DNA of 64,000 bases from Natronobacillus azotifigens. Its GTDB lineage: Bacteria > Bacillota > Bacilli > Bacillales > Amphibacillaceae. Below, in pieces: positions 46,546-57,139 of this stretch (the stretch's first letter is position 1; every line of letters starts with the position of its first letter). The DNA lies in assembly GCF_026805325.1 (NCBI RefSeq), contig NZ_JAPRAT010000002.1:153953-217952 (forward strand), given 5' to 3'. The notes under the pieces were generated by a model that ran no database searches, was not told the DNA's origin, and saw only the letters and a program-made list of their open reading frames with translations. Position numbers and translations under genes: made by a program.

Positions 46546-48375
46546 TTATTGAAGATTATCAGTTAAGCCATCACCATATTTAAATTGATGATCTACTGAT
46601 TGATAATCATTCATATTCACTGAATCACTTGCTTGTTCATTTGTTTTTGGCCATGTGACAGGTAATGTTCCTTTAAATTCCTTATCTCCAAAGAGAACAT
46701 CAGTCATCCCATTTCCTTGGGTTCCTGGCAACCAAGCCATAACAAATCCATCCCAATCATTAATATATTCATCAATTAGTAAAGGTCTTCCAGAAATCAT
46801 AATTGTTACAATTGGCTTTCCTGATTCGTTAGCTTCATTTATTGCGGCAATATTTCCATCTAAAGATAGTGGACCATCAACCGCTAAATCTGATGTGTCT
46901 CCTTCCCACTCAGCATATGGTTTTTCACCTATTGCAGTAATCACAATATCTGCGTCCTCTGGATTGTCTACAAGCTCTCCACCATTATTGGACAAAACTT
47001 CTAATATTGCATCTTTTAAACTTATTCCATTATAAAGGTTTGCATCCATTTCTCCTTGCCAGCTACTTGTCCAGCCACCACTCTGAACACCAACATTATC
47101 ACTAGCTGGTCCGTTCAAATAAATTTTTGCATTCTTTTCAAGTGGTAGAATATTGTCATTTTTAAGAAGAACCAATGATTCTGCTACAGCTTGTCTTGCT
47201 AATTTTTTATTTTCTTCCGTACCAATTTCCCCTGGAGTCTTTTCTAGATCCTTGGTAAAAAGACCTGCTTCAAACTTAAAAACTAAATTTCTTCTAACTG
47301 CCTCATTTAATCTTTCTTCCAATATATCCCCCGATTCAACTTTATCTATTATTGCGTAGTATACATCCTCCCAATCATAAGGTTGCATTAATAAATCTAT
47401 ACCTGAATTAATCGCCAAGGCAACTTGTTCTGGTAAAGTCGGAGCAATGGTATGAATGGCTTCCCAATCCGAAATAACAAGACCGTCAAATTCAAGCTCT
47501 GATCTAAGTAAATCAGTTAATATTTCTTTATCTCCATGTATTTTCTTTCCGTGAATGCTATTAAAAGATGCCATTATTGACTTAGTATCTGCGTTTATTG
47601 CAGCTTCATAGGCAGGTAAATTACCTTCTAATAACTCTTCCATACTAATGGTAACATCTCCACGATCAATTAAATTATCATCTTCACCTGTCCCATAAGT
47701 AGTATGTCCATCTCCGATAAAGTGTTTTGTTGTAGCGAATATGCCTTCACCTTGCAATCCATTAATATATGGTGCGGCAAGCCTAGCAATCTGTTGAATA
47801 TCTTCCGAATAGCTCTCATATGATCGTCCCCATCGAATATCTTGAGCAGAAGAAACAGCTGGTGCAAAGTTCCAATCAACTCCTATTGCTTTAACTTCTC
47901 TAGCTGTCGCTACTCCAATTGCTTCCATCAGTTCGGGATTATTCGCTGCACCTAAGCCAATATTATGAGGGAAAATCGTTGCATTCTTGACATTATTATT
48001 CCCATGCACTGCATCTATTCCATAAATAATTGGAATCCCTGATGAAGACTCACTAGCATAGCTTTGCATTTCGTTGTACATTTCAACCCAACCATCTGGG
48101 GTATTATCATCTGGCACACTTCCACCACCACTTAATATGGAACCAATATTATAATCTCTAATCTCTGAGGGTTCAATACTCTCTCTTTCTGTTTGTATCA
48201 CTTGGCCAGCTTTCTCTTCTAATGTCATTTCATTTATAGCCTTTTCTATATCTTCCAAACTTTCAATTATGATTTTTCCTCGTCCGTTATCCTCCGACTC
48301 GTTAGTAAAATCACATCCACTAAGAATGAAAAAAAGGACTAATAAAATACCTAGTAAGCGTTTATACATGCTCAT
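46546..48375 (-). CDS. glycoside hydrolase family 3 lipoprotein (beta-glucosidase type)
   Basis: 609 residues. A lipobox (FILSGC, Cys21) anchors it outside the membrane. The GH3 barrel spans about residues 40-370, with GIDAVHGNNNV, KHFIGDG and the nucleophile Asp303 in GLVISDWEA; the C-terminal sandwich domain follows (AIGEKPYAEWEGD, GTLPVTWPKTNEQ). It should trim beta-glucans or oligosaccharides. The start at 48375 or 48369 follows GGAAGG; the longer frame to 48525 is unsupported. A LacI/CcpA-type operator lies upstream. Confidence 0.92.
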   Translation of the reverse strand: MSMYKRLLGILLVLFFILSGCDFTNESEDNGRGKIIIESLEDIEKAINEMTLEEKAGQVIQTERESIEPSEIRDYNIGSILSGGGSVPDDNTPDGWVEMYNEMQSYASESSSGIPIIYGIDAVHGNNNVKNATIFPHNIGLGAANNPELMEAIGVATAREVKAIGVDWNFAPAVSSAQDIRWGRSYESYSEDIQQIARLAAPYINGLQGEGIFATTKHFIGDGHTTYGTGEDDNLIDRGDVTISMEELLEGNLPAYEAAINADTKSIMASFNSIHGKKIHGDKEILTDLLRSELEFDGLVISDWEAIHTIAPTLPEQVALAINSGIDLLMQPYDWEDVYYAIIDKVESGDILEERLNEAVRRNLVFKFEAGLFTKDLEKTPGEIGTEENKKLARQAVAESLVLLKNDNILPLEKNAKIYLNGPASDNVGVQSGGWTSSWQGEMDANLYNGISLKDAILEVLSNNGGELVDNPEDADIVITAIGEKPYAEWEGDTSDLAVDGPLSLDGNIAAINEANESGKPIVTIMISGRPLLIDEYINDWDGFVMAWLPGTQGNGMTDVLFGDKEFKGTLPVTWPKTNEQASDSVNMNDYQSVDHQFKYGDGLTDNLQ

Positions 48376-48699
48376 ACCTTCCTTCCCAACCCTAAAAATA
48401 GGATATTTGCTATTAAAATGCCTTCTCTTAATCTTTTTATAAGCCAATAAGAAGACCACAGTGCGATTGAAACCGATTTCAACACTGCGTTCCATTTTAT
48501 CATATTCTTTAGCTTTATTGAACATTTTTTATTGGTTAGGAAATCTTAGCGCATCCATTATTTTAGTAACATATTATTCTAATTGAATTTAAACAAATAT
48601 TAAACCTTTATACTTTTTCTTAAGACTTAATATGACTAGTAATTAACACCTATCTCACCTCTACTTTGTTTTAAATTGATTCATCAAATTACTATTCTA
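48376..48699. other. intergenic between ABC remnant and GH3 gene
   Basis: About 320 bases, holding the operator described separately. I see no further gene or strong hairpin. Confidence 0.5.
48467..48482. promoter_or_regulatory. cre / LacI-family operator upstream of GH3 gene
   Basis: TTGAAACCGATTTCAA, a near-palindrome centred on CG that fits the catabolite-responsive element pattern TGAAA-CG-TTTCA. It lies about 92 bases before the start codon. CcpA or a local LacI regulator could bind. Confidence 0.6.
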
Positions 48700-50683
48700 T
48701 TAACTTACAATTTTACCCCAATCTAACTTTATTAGTTGGTCTGCAAGGTTAAAATATCTATCATCATGCGTAATTACAATAACAGCTTTCCCTTGGTCTT
48801 TTAAACTAGGTAAAATCTGGTTCGTAATAGTAAGCACGGTATTGGGGATCTTGATCTGCTGCCCACTCGTCAAGGATATATATCGGACGATCATCTAAAT
48901 AACTAACTAATAATGCCAATCGCTTCCTCTGACCAGTAGAGAGCTGTGTGGTCGTAAATTTACCATTACGAACACTTACTTTATCCTCAAGATTAAACAT
49001 CTTTAAGTATTCTTGTATTTCATTCTCCTTATTTTTAAAATCAATACCATATAACTTCTCAAACAAATAATAATCACTAAACACAGCTGCAAAGTATTCA
49101 TTTAAAGTCGAAAGAGGAACTTGCTCCCCATTCACTAGCACCCTTCCACTACTCGGAATATACAGTCCAGTTAGTATTTTCGCTAACGTCGTTTTTCCAC
49201 TCCCATTACCCCCAGTAATGTATGTAACCTCACCACTTTGCAACGTTAAGTTAATTGGTCCTAATTGGAAAGAAGAACTATTACTGATTTCCTGTCTATT
49301 CTGATGCACATAAGTGACATCAATTAATTCCAACTTCGATATTTTCTGCTTTACTGACATTTCTTTCTTATTTTGATCAACCGTTAAATTTGTTACTTCC
49401 TCTGCCATTTTATTGATACGATCCCAACTTATTTTAATTTGTAGTAATTCAGGTACCCGACCTAAAATGGAAGTGATTGGTCCAACGGCAAAAACGAATA
49501 CAAACACAAATGATCGCAATAAGACAGCATCAAAGGATGCAAAGGTAAATGGAAAAACTAACACAATAATACCCATCAGCACAAAAATAGCTAATTCCCC
49601 AAGTATCACGACACTCGTGAAAAGAATATCTGCTTTTATACGTTTTTGTCGGTAATCATCACAGACTAATTTGACATCCGCTTTAAAGTCGTTTAATCTA
49701 CCACGATGTAAATATAATTCCTTGAACCCTCTTACCATATTGTCTATTAACCGAAAAAATATGTTCTGCATGTCTCTTGACTCAAGAAACAATCTTTCTC
49801 CAGTAGAACTTACTTTTTGATGAACAAAAGCTAGGACCATTAAAACGAGTAAAAATACAACAAAAGCTTGAAAATGAATAAAACTTAAATAGACAAAACA
49901 AGCAAGAACCGTAATGATACTTGTCACTGCAGAAACGATATTATTAACAAAACCGCCCACTCGTTCTGTATCATTATTAAGTGTTGCATATATCTTTTCT
50001 TTTTCTAACTTTTCTAATTGTTCATAAGTAGAATGAAGCAGTTTATTCGTGATCTCCAATCGTTTGTCATACACTAAATCATTTGTTAGCTTAATTAATC
50101 GATACCTAAGTATTTTTATAGAATAACTGTAAACAAATAAAACTAGACTAAACAAGATAATCATGCCTCTAAGTGAATCTAATCCATAATTTTCAACTCT
50201 AGTAATCGATTCATTCATTAAGAAAATAACCATTGCGTTAGCAATTCCAGTAACTATACTTAATCCAATTAATAGGAACGTGCCCTTCTCTTTTGGCCTA
50301 GGAAAATAACTAGCCGTGTAGAAGTATAGCAAGGAAGCCCCTACTAACACAAAGAAGAGTATTCCAACCATGACTAGGTTGAAAAAACCATGGTGAAAGA
50401 TATCCTGCCAAGAGAGTTCAAGGTGAATGAAAATAAAAGGAATTTCGTATAAGCTAAAGGCAATGACAACAATAAAGGATAAAAATACCACAATAGAGAT
50501 CAAATCCCTTTTATTAAACCCTTTAAATTGTCTTGTTCCTCTACGGACTTGGATAAGTAGTCGACTAGCAAGTACGATAACATACAAAATTGCTGCGGCG
50601 ATCACATAAATAAGAACGCCGGATATATTGTTATATTTAATTAGTTCTTCGGTGATGTGCTCAGAATATAAATAATTATCCAT
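48700..50683 (-). pseudogene. cyclic-peptide-type ABC exporter, frameshifted near the C-terminus
   Basis: An inner-membrane fused ABC exporter (six membrane segments, then ATPase). Visible: Walker A GGNGSGKTTLAK, signature LSTGQRKRLALL, Walker B IYILDEWAADQDP. Sequence from ISTRVENYGLD-type helices and the DEWAADQDP motif fit the cyclic peptide/siderophore exporter family found in NRPS clusters. The frame ends at 48806; its continuation (NQILPSLKDQGKAVIVITHD, including the H-loop His) lies in another frame to 48700. One extra base near 48825 explains it. Start ATG follows GGAGGG. Confidence 0.85.
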
Positions 50684-50706
50684 TCAAACTTCCCTCCATA
50701 TATGAG

Positions 50707-50937
50707 CTATTGATGATATCCATATTTTTGAAACCAGAATACAGTATTAACGTCTAGCTGAGTTGATAAAATCGAGTGTCCACCAAGTTCAAAGAAATCA
50801 TCATTTTGAATAACACCAATTTTTATGCGTATTTTTGGATCCTTGATGTGTTGAATAATTTTATCTCAATCTACTTTAGTAAGAAATTCAGTACGGTTAA
50901 TTAGGATAAATTTAACATTATTGTTTTGGTACTCCAT
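50707..50937 (-). pseudogene. NRPS fragment with carrier-protein motif
   Basis: The minus-strand frame contains GVIQNDDFFELGGHSILSTQ, the phosphopantetheine attachment motif of non-ribosomal peptide synthetase carrier domains (Ser in GGHS at 50778-50767). Upstream, RTEFLTKVD then an in-frame TGA (50868-50866) resembles the end of an adenylation domain. It stops at 50707, 23 bases before the ABC exporter start. Only this scrap of the synthetase remains. Confidence 0.75.
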
Positions 50938-51204
50938 TCTTCTACAGGCTAAACCTCCCATGGATATAGACTAACCATAATACGTCCTTATACTACCAAT
51001 TTATTCTATTCTTTAAAAACAGCTATTATCCTGCTAGAATTTTCAAATAAAAAAAATAACTATATTCTACCATAGCAATTCCTAAAGAAGCATCCCCTCC
51101 TATGGAAAAGTATTTACGAGTCTGAAACGTTAATACAATGTGTATAATACCTAATCGAGGAAGATAATAAATCACACCATTCACGAAAAAAACTATAAAA
51201 ATAA
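50938..51204. other. intergenic, probable decayed NRPS sequence
   Basis: About 270 AT-rich bases. No supported frame or signal is seen; it may be the eroded remainder of the synthetase gene. Confidence 0.35.
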
Positions 51205-51240
51205 AAGGGTATCACCACATTTTGGTGATACCCTTATTAA
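51205..51240 (-). terminator. terminator after mccB
   Basis: AAGGGTATCACC, loop, GGTGATACCCTT, with T-rich flanks, 9 bases past the mccB stop. Confidence 0.85.
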
Positions 51241-51248
51241 TGAAGTTT

Positions 51249-52385
51249 TTATCCTTTATCTAACGCTTGTTGTAAATCGGCAATTAGGTCTTCTGCATCT
51301 TCAATACCAACAGAAATTCGAATTAATCCATCGGTGATTCCTAATTCTAAACGTCGATCTCTTGGAATCGAAGCATGTGTCATTTTTGGTGGAAGGCTAA
51401 TCAAACTTTCCACAGCACCTAAACTCTCTGCTAATGTAAAGTATTTCGTTTCACGCAACACTTTTTCTGCCCGCTCACTACTTCCTACATCAAATGATAC
51501 CATCCCTCCAAAACCTGCTGATTGGTTTTTATGAATATCGTGACCTGGGTGTGTCTCCAAACCAGGGTAATATACAGATGAAATATCTTCTCTCGTGACA
51601 AGATAGTCAATGATTTCTTTCGTTGTTCGCTCGGTTTGTTCCATTCGCAAACCAAGTGTTTTAATCCCTCTCATTAACAACCAGGAGTCTTGAGGGCCTA
51701 GAACACCGCCAACTGAATTTTGGATAAAGTGTAGGTCTTCTGCAAGTTTCTGACTGTTGACGACAACTAGACCAGCTACTACATCACTATGTCCTCCTAG
51801 ATATTTCGTTGCACTGTGTAAAACAATGTCAGCACCATGATCGATTGGATTTTGCCAGTATGGTGTAGCAAACGTATTATCGACCATAAATAAGAGATCA
51901 TGTTGTTTTGCAATCTCACTTATTTCTTTTAGGTTTGTGATTTTTAACAATGGATTCGTGGGTGTCTCCACAAAAATAGCCTTTGTGTTTTCTTGAATTG
52001 CATCCGTAACTGCGTTTGGATTACTCGTATCAACAAAAGTGATCTCAAGATTAAACTTTGTTAACACTTTACTCATGAGACGATATGTTCCACCATATAC
52101 ATCATCCGTTAAAATAACATGATCTCCACTAGTAAAAAGCATCATGACAGCAGAAATAGCTGCCATACCAGAAGCAAATGCAAATCCAGCATGTCCTTGT
52201 TCCAAATCAGCAATAAGTGATTCGAGCGCTTCTCTTGTCGGATTGCCTGTTCGTGAATACTCATACTGGAAATTCCCCACACCATCTTGTTTATACGTAC
52301 TAACTTGATAGATTGGCACAGACACAGCACCGGTATGTTTATCCCCAACAATTCCTCCATGAATCAATTGCGTTTTTTTCTTCAT
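51249..52385 (-). CDS. mccB: cystathionine gamma-lyase / homocysteine gamma-lyase
   Basis: 378 residues, Cys/Met-metabolism PLP family. The PLP lysine lies in LHSATKYLGGHSD; YEYSRTGNPTREALE and FASGMAAISAV are conserved. It releases cysteine from cystathionine. Gene order yrrT-luxS-mccA-mccB identifies it as MccB (reverse transsulfuration) rather than the methionine-forward MetI. It starts directly after the mccA stop codon. Confidence 0.9.
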   Translation of the reverse strand: MKKKTQLIHGGIVGDKHTGAVSVPIYQVSTYKQDGVGNFQYEYSRTGNPTREALESLIADLEQGHAGFAFASGMAAISAVMMLFTSGDHVILTDDVYGGTYRLMSKVLTKFNLEITFVDTSNPNAVTDAIQENTKAIFVETPTNPLLKITNLKEISEIAKQHDLLFMVDNTFATPYWQNPIDHGADIVLHSATKYLGGHSDVVAGLVVVNSQKLAEDLHFIQNSVGGVLGPQDSWLLMRGIKTLGLRMEQTERTTKEIIDYLVTREDISSVYYPGLETHPGHDIHKNQSAGFGGMVSFDVGSSERAEKVLRETKYFTLAESLGAVESLISLPPKMTHASIPRDRRLELGITDGLIRISVGIEDAEDLIADLQQALDKG

Positions 52386-53309
52386 TTAAATACCTCCATC
52401 ATAAATATGCTTGCTTAAATACCGTTCACTACTATCAGGAAAGATCGTGACAATATTGCTGCCTGACTTAGCTTTTTCTGCTTCTTTTATTACAGCAGCA
52501 AATACGGCCCCTGAAGAGCTTCCGACAAGAAGACCTTCCTTCTCAGCTAATTCTTTTACCCTAGAAAACGCTTGATCATCAGAAATAGTATGAATCGCAT
52601 CGAAATGTTTTTTATTCATGTATTCGGGTATGAATTCTAAACCAATGCCCTCTGTACGATGAGAACCAGGTAGACCACCATTCAAAATCGATCCCTCTGG
52701 CTCAACAATAACAGTCTTTATTGTTGGATCTTGTTCTTTTAAGTACCTCGCCGTACCGGTAAATGTACCACCAGTACCTGCTCCAGCAATAAAAATATTG
52801 ATGTCTCCATTTAATTCATCATATAGCTCTGGTGCTAATGTTTTATAGTAAGCATTTGGGTTCGCTTCATTTTCAAATTGAGCTGGCGAGTATGAATCAG
52901 GAATTTCTTTTAATAACGATTTTGTTTTTTCAATCGCGCCTGTCATTCCTTCTTCCGTAGGTGTTGTAACAATCTCAGCACCTAAAGCTCTCATTAATAG
53001 TTGTTTTTCTTGGCTGAATTTTTCAGGCACGACAAAAATAACGTTTAACTCCGTACCAATTGCAGCAAGCGCAATACCAATCCCCGTATTCCCAGCTGTT
53101 GGTTCAATGATAGTACCTCGTTTTGATATTTTTCCTGCTTTTAAAGCTTCTTCAATTAATTCCTGACCAAGGCGATCTTTAACACTGCCACCAGGGTTAA
53201 ATGCTTCTAGTTTAACATAGACGTTTACGTCATTTGGTAATGGTATTCTCGTTATCTTAAAAAGCGGTGTGTGCCCAATTAATGATTGTATTCCACTATA
53301 GATCGCCAT
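52386..53309 (-). CDS. mccA: O-acetylserine-dependent cystathionine beta-synthase
   Basis: 307 residues, cysteine synthase fold. The PLP lysine is in GGSVKDRLGQEL, and PTAGNTGIGIA and GTGGTFTGTARYL follow. In Bacillus subtilis the product joins homocysteine and O-acetylserine to cystathionine. The start at 53309 (MAIYSGI) has GAGGTG 6 bases upstream; the GTG at 53318 does not. It follows luxS by 30 bases. Confidence 0.9.
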   Translation of the reverse strand: MAIYSGIQSLIGHTPLFKITRIPLPNDVNVYVKLEAFNPGGSVKDRLGQELIEEALKAGKISKRGTIIEPTAGNTGIGIALAAIGTELNVIFVVPEKFSQEKQLLMRALGAEIVTTPTEEGMTGAIEKTKSLLKEIPDSYSPAQFENEANPNAYYKTLAPELYDELNGDINIFIAGAGTGGTFTGTARYLKEQDPTIKTVIVEPEGSILNGGLPGSHRTEGIGLEFIPEYMNKKHFDAIHTISDDQAFSRVKELAEKEGLLVGSSSGAVFAAVIKEAEKAKSGSNIVTIFPDSSERYLSKHIYDGGI

Positions 53310-53339
53310 CAAACACACCTCTATTTAGCAACCATCTTT

Positions 53340-53804
53340 TCATGAAAAAACACTGCTCCATTGGTCTTTCTCACTTAACATTTCTTTGGCTAATGCTTTT
53401 GCACCTTCTAATGAATGTGAAGCAGCCCAACCACATTGTACTTCATTACAAGCGGGTACTTCTTCTGCATCTAGAACATCTTGTAATGTTTTCTCTAACA
53501 AAATAAGAATATTCTCATAACTATCATCATTAATTACCGCTAGATAGAAACCAGTTTGACATCCCATTGGACTAATATCAACGATGTTACTTTGATGGTT
53601 ACGTGAAAGCTCTGCCATTAGATGCTCCAATGAGTGAAGCGCTGGCATCTCCATGTGTTCTTGATTGGGTTGGCAGAAACGCAGGTCATATTTATAAATA
53701 ATATCCCCGTTTTCCCCTTTTGTTGTTCCTGCTAAACGTACATAAGGTGCTTTAACTTTCGTATGATCTAGATTAAAACTTTCTACATTCATTTTTTTTG
53801 TCAT
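53340..53804 (-). CDS. luxS: S-ribosylhomocysteine lyase
   Basis: 154 residues. Metal ligands His57 and His61 (HSLEH) and Cys124 (VQCGW) and the catalytic Cys82 (MGCQTGFYL) are present. It splits S-ribosylhomocysteine into homocysteine and the autoinducer-2 precursor. GGAGGA precedes the ATG. Placement between yrrT and mccA puts homocysteine release straight before its use by MccA. The preceding nucleosidase (mtnN) is not in this window. Confidence 0.95.
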   Translation of the reverse strand: MTKKMNVESFNLDHTKVKAPYVRLAGTTKGENGDIIYKYDLRFCQPNQEHMEMPALHSLEHLMAELSRNHQSNIVDISPMGCQTGFYLAVINDDSYENILILLEKTLQDVLDAEEVPACNEVQCGWAASHSLEGAKALAKEMLSEKDQWSSVFS

Positions 53805-53825
53805 TTTCTAATCCTCCTAGTATGG

Positions 53826-54458
53826 TTATTTAATCGCTTCAAATAGCCAAACAAAATCATTTAATTTTTCAAATGAAATACGAAAATTATTATTCTCGAA
53901 TATTTCAGTGAGTTCAGCTATTGTCGGATAATATTCTGTTTCCAAATCTTCTGCAAGGTTATAATATTGTTTCCCTTTTGCGGCATTAATCATGTCATTT
54001 TTCGCAGTTTCATTCAAAAATACGGTGTCTGCAAAGATTACTTTTCCACCTTTAGATAACAATTGACGATATTTTTCTACTGCTTGATTTTTTTCTGTAT
54101 AGGTTAAGTGGTGAAAGGCATAAGATGAAACAATAGAATCTACCTTTGTTTTTGGTTCGGGGAAGGCGATAAAATCCCCATCATAAATCGGGACACCTAA
54201 TTTTTTTTCGGCAACTTCGCGCATCTTCTCTGAAGGTTCAATTCCAATATATTGATCCGTTTTGGAGAGTAGCTGTGCTGATAAATTACCAGTGCCTACA
54301 CCGAATTCTAAAACATGTCCAGTAGCACGATCCGCTACTTCTTTAAGGATCTGATCGTATTTATGAAAGACTGCTTGATATTCTTCTTCTACACCTGATA
54401 CGGTATCATCATAATTATCTGCCCAACGGTCAAATAAATCAACAAATTCTCTACCCAT
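53826..54458 (-). CDS. yrrT: class I SAM-dependent methyltransferase
   Basis: 210 residues, with the SAM motif I VLEFGVGTGNLS, motif II DSIVSSYAFHHLTY and the following GGKVIFADTVF. Orthologue of Bacillus subtilis YrrT by sequence type and by heading the mcc operon; its substrate is unknown. AAGGTG precedes the ATG. A TTGGAATTAT block upstream (54483-54492) resembles part of a CymR site, only weakly supported. Confidence 0.85.
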   Translation of the reverse strand: MGREFVDLFDRWADNYDDTVSGVEEEYQAVFHKYDQILKEVADRATGHVLEFGVGTGNLSAQLLSKTDQYIGIEPSEKMREVAEKKLGVPIYDGDFIAFPEPKTKVDSIVSSYAFHHLTYTEKNQAVEKYRQLLSKGGKVIFADTVFLNETAKNDMINAAKGKQYYNLAEDLETEYYPTIAELTEIFENNNFRISFEKLNDFVWLFEAIK

Positions 54459-54809
54459 TTATGATCACCTTTCCTTATACCTCATAATTCCAACCTGTTT
54501 AGTAGGTTTATAGTATACTAGTGATTATATGATACTTTCTGTTAAAAGTGAAGTGATTCGACCTATTTTTTTACAACGAGATTAAAATAAGAAAAACCGG
54601 AGGATGCTCACAGTTCCTTTAAGATCATTTTTGTGTCTGTGTGACACTCCAGTTTCGGATGGTCACTTTCCGAGGAGCGCGACCACTGATAACTTGCTAA
54701 AGAAAAGCACTATACTAAGTGGAGATTCAAAATCATAGAACTGTGATTGCTAACTCATAAAAAGTCAATTTATATTTCCATAACTAGTTATATCGTTTTT
54801 CCCTTTTTC

Positions 54810-54909
54810 ACGTGCTTCTTTTTGACTTTGCGTGCATTCTCTGAGATTTACGTGCATCTTTTTGACTTTGCGTGCATTCTCTGAGATTTACGTGCATCTT
54901 TCTAATTTC
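54810..54909. repeat. 20/40-bp tandem repeat
   Basis: Five consecutive 20-base units each starting CGTGC: types CTTTTTGACTTTG and ATTCTCTGAGATTTA alternate, giving a 40-base period (starts about 54811, 54831, 54851, 54871, 54891). The copies are almost identical. No frame crosses it usefully. The remaining 54459-55003 stretch has no gene that I can support. Confidence 0.85.
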
Positions 54910-55003
54910 GGTTGGAAAACGAAATACTCATATATTTCAACCTCAACAACTTTTGCTGATTAGAAAAACTTTCTACCCAGGTATATCAATAAAAATTTTT
55001 CAC

Positions 55004-55043
55004 AAAAAATAAAACCAGAACCAGAAGAGTTTACCACTCTTCT
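55004..55043 (-). terminator. terminator of the his operon
   Basis: AGAAGAG, TGGTAAA, CTCTTCT on the minus strand, overlapping the hisI stop, followed by a T-rich tract. Confidence 0.7.
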
Positions 55044-55693
55044 ATTTCTGGTCGATCTCCTTTGCTATTGCCTTTTTTGCTAAAACGTTTTGTTAATTCC
55101 GCTTTCACATCGTTTAATGTCACGTTTTGTTCACTCATCAGTACAAAACTATGGTACAGAAGATCACTAACCTCTAGCGTCAATTCGTGCTGATTTTTAT
55201 TTTTTGCAGCGATTACCACTTCGCCTGCTTCTTCGATCACTTTTTTACCGATCTTATCTACTCCCTTTCCAAAGAGATAATTCGTGTAAGATCCTTCAAC
55301 AACCGTTTTTTTTCGTTCTTCTATTTCAAACATAACTTCTTCAAAGATATTTGTATTTACTTCAAGATCTTGCTTGCGGTCCCCTTTAACCTCTTGAAAG
55401 AAACAAGTTTTTTCACCTGTATGACAAGCTGGGCCATTTGGAACCACTTCAATTAATAGTGTATCCTGATCACAATCCAACTGAATAGACACTACCTTTT
55501 GCGTATTTCCCGATGTTGCTCCTTTATGCCAGAGCTCTTTTCGAGAACGAGAATAAAACCATGTTTCCATAGAATCTAAAGTTTTTTGATAAGATTCTTC
55601 ATTCATGTATGCCAGCATTAATACTTCTTTCGTATTTGTATCGGTAATAATTGCAGGAACCAATCCTTTTGAAAAATCAGGCTTCACGAACAT
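55031..55693 (-). CDS. hisI: bifunctional phosphoribosyl-AMP cyclohydrolase / phosphoribosyl-ATP pyrophosphatase
   Basis: 220 residues; HisI and HisE fused. The cyclohydrolase half has the zinc cysteines in DCDQDTLL and [11 protein letters not shown]. The pyrophosphohydrolase half has [12 protein letters not shown] and EVSDLLYH. Steps 2 and 3 of histidine synthesis. Last gene of the operon; overlaps hisF by 17 bases. Confidence 0.96.
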   Translation of the reverse strand: MFVKPDFSKGLVPAIITDTNTKEVLMLAYMNEESYQKTLDSMETWFYSRSRKELWHKGATSGNTQKVVSIQLDCDQDTLLIEVVPNGPACHTGEKTCFFQEVKGDRKQDLEVNTNIFEEVMFEIEERKKTVVEGSYTNYLFGKGVDKIGKKVIEEAGEVVIAAKNKNQHELTLEVSDLLYHSFVLMSEQNVTLNDVKAELTKRFSKKGNSKGDRPEIEEW

Positions 55694-56435
55694 TCACTCC
55701 TTTTTCCATACAACTACGTTTTACTTCCTCAACAGAAAAGGTATTTTCGTGAAAAATCGATGCTGCTAATCCGGCCGATACATCGGTATGGGCAAATACT
55801 TCGGCAAAGTGATCCGGGTGACCGACACCACCAGACGCAATTACAGGAATACGAACAACATCAACAACTGCTTTGGTAAGTGGTAAATCAAATCCTGATT
55901 TCACACCATCGGTATCAACACTCGTTAATAAAATTTCACCTGCTCCCCTACTTTCTGCTTCTTTCGCCCACTCGATTGCATCAATTCCGGTATCTTTGCT
56001 ACCACCGTGAGTCATTACGTGCCAACCATCTGGATATTTCTTAGCATCGATAGCCACTACAATACATTGTGAGCCAAAACGATTTGCAGCTGTGGTAATT
56101 AAGTCAGGATTAGCAACCGCTGCTGAATTCATTCCTACCTTATCAGCACCAGCTTGTAACAATCTCGTTACATCATCAATGGTTCGTACACCACCACCAA
56201 CTGTAAATGGAACAAATACATTTCGTGCAGTATCACGAACAATTTCCACGATCGTGTTCCGTGCTTCATTCGTCGCAGAAATGTCTAAAAAAATAATTTC
56301 ATCTGCTCCAGATTCTGAATACTGCTTAGCCATAAATACAGGATCACCTAATTCACGCAACGAAACAAAATTAGTTCCTTTCACAACTTTTCCATCCTTC
56401 ACATCGAGACAAGGAATAATTCTTTTTGCTATCAT
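55677..56435 (-). CDS. hisF: imidazole glycerol phosphate synthase, cyclase subunit
   Basis: 252 residues, TIM barrel. [17 protein letters not shown] (catalytic Asp), [14 protein letters not shown] (Asp) and [13 protein letters not shown] (phosphate) are present. It closes the imidazole ring with ammonia from HisH. Overlaps hisA by 4 bases and hisI by 17 bases. Confidence 0.97.
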   Translation of the reverse strand: MIAKRIIPCLDVKDGKVVKGTNFVSLRELGDPVFMAKQYSESGADEIIFLDISATNEARNTIVEIVRDTARNVFVPFTVGGGVRTIDDVTRLLQAGADKVGMNSAAVANPDLITTAANRFGSQCIVVAIDAKKYPDGWHVMTHGGSKDTGIDAIEWAKEAESRGAGEILLTSVDTDGVKSGFDLPLTKAVVDVVRIPVIASGGVGHPDHFAEVFAHTDVSAGLAASIFHENTFSVEEVKRSCMEKGVNVREA

Positions 56436-57139
56436 GATTGGCGTGCCCCTTTTAATGTGACTTTTCCTTGGTAAATTGCTTTACCCACAATCGCTTCTGC
56501 AATTCCTTCTTTCGCAAGTGTTTCAATGTCTTGATTATCTTTAATACCTCCAGAGGCAACAATTTTACAAGAAACTGCGTTGTTGAGTGCTACCAATTGA
56601 TCAACGTTTGGTCCTGTCATCGTTCCATCCTTAGATATGTCCGTAAATACGATCGTTTGTACCCCGAGCGCTTCCATTTTTTTTGCAAAATCAATATAAT
56701 CTAACTCGGAAACCGTTTCCCAGCCATGAGTAGCTACCTTGCCGTTTTTCGCATCAATACCTACAACGATTTGTTTCGGATATTTTGCTAATGCTTCCTT
56801 TAGAAAATCTTGATCCTCGATTGCAGCCGTACCCAGTACTAATCGATCAGCACCAGCCTCGATAAGTTGTTCAACCGTGTCCATTGAACGGATACCGCCT
56901 CCAACTTGAATCGGTACCGAAGATTGTTGGCATAGTGTCTGTATTAAATCATATTGCCTTGCTTGGTGGTCACGTGCGCCATCTAAGTCGACAATGTGAA
57001 CAATCTCTGCTCCATCTTCGATAAATGTTTGTAATTGTTTGATCGGATCACTAGCTACTTCTGTCGTTTTGCTGAAATCTCCTTGATATAGGCGTACACA
57101 TTTTCCATTGATCAAATCAATCGCTGGTAATATTTTCAT
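56432..57139 (-). CDS. hisA: ProFAR isomerase
   Basis: 235 residues, TIM barrel related to His[37 protein letters not shown] and KIVASGGI carry the two catalytic Asp residues and phosphate sites. Its start codon shares a base with the hisH stop. Confidence 0.97.
   Translation of the reverse strand: MKILPAIDLINGKCVRLYQGDFSKTTEVASDPIKQLQTFIEDGAEIVHIVDLDGARDHQARQYDLIQTLCQQSSVPIQVGGGIRSMDTVEQLIEAGADRLVLGTAAIEDQDFLKEALAKYPKQIVVGIDAKNGKVATHGWETVSELDYIDFAKKMEALGVQTIVFTDISKDGTMTGPNVDQLVALNNAVSCKIVASGGIKDNQDIETLAKEGIAEAIVGKAIYQGKVTLKGARQS

Noticed and set aside
54810..54909. CRISPR array
   Set aside because: Units are contiguous 20-base repeats with no unique spacers and no cas genes nearby.
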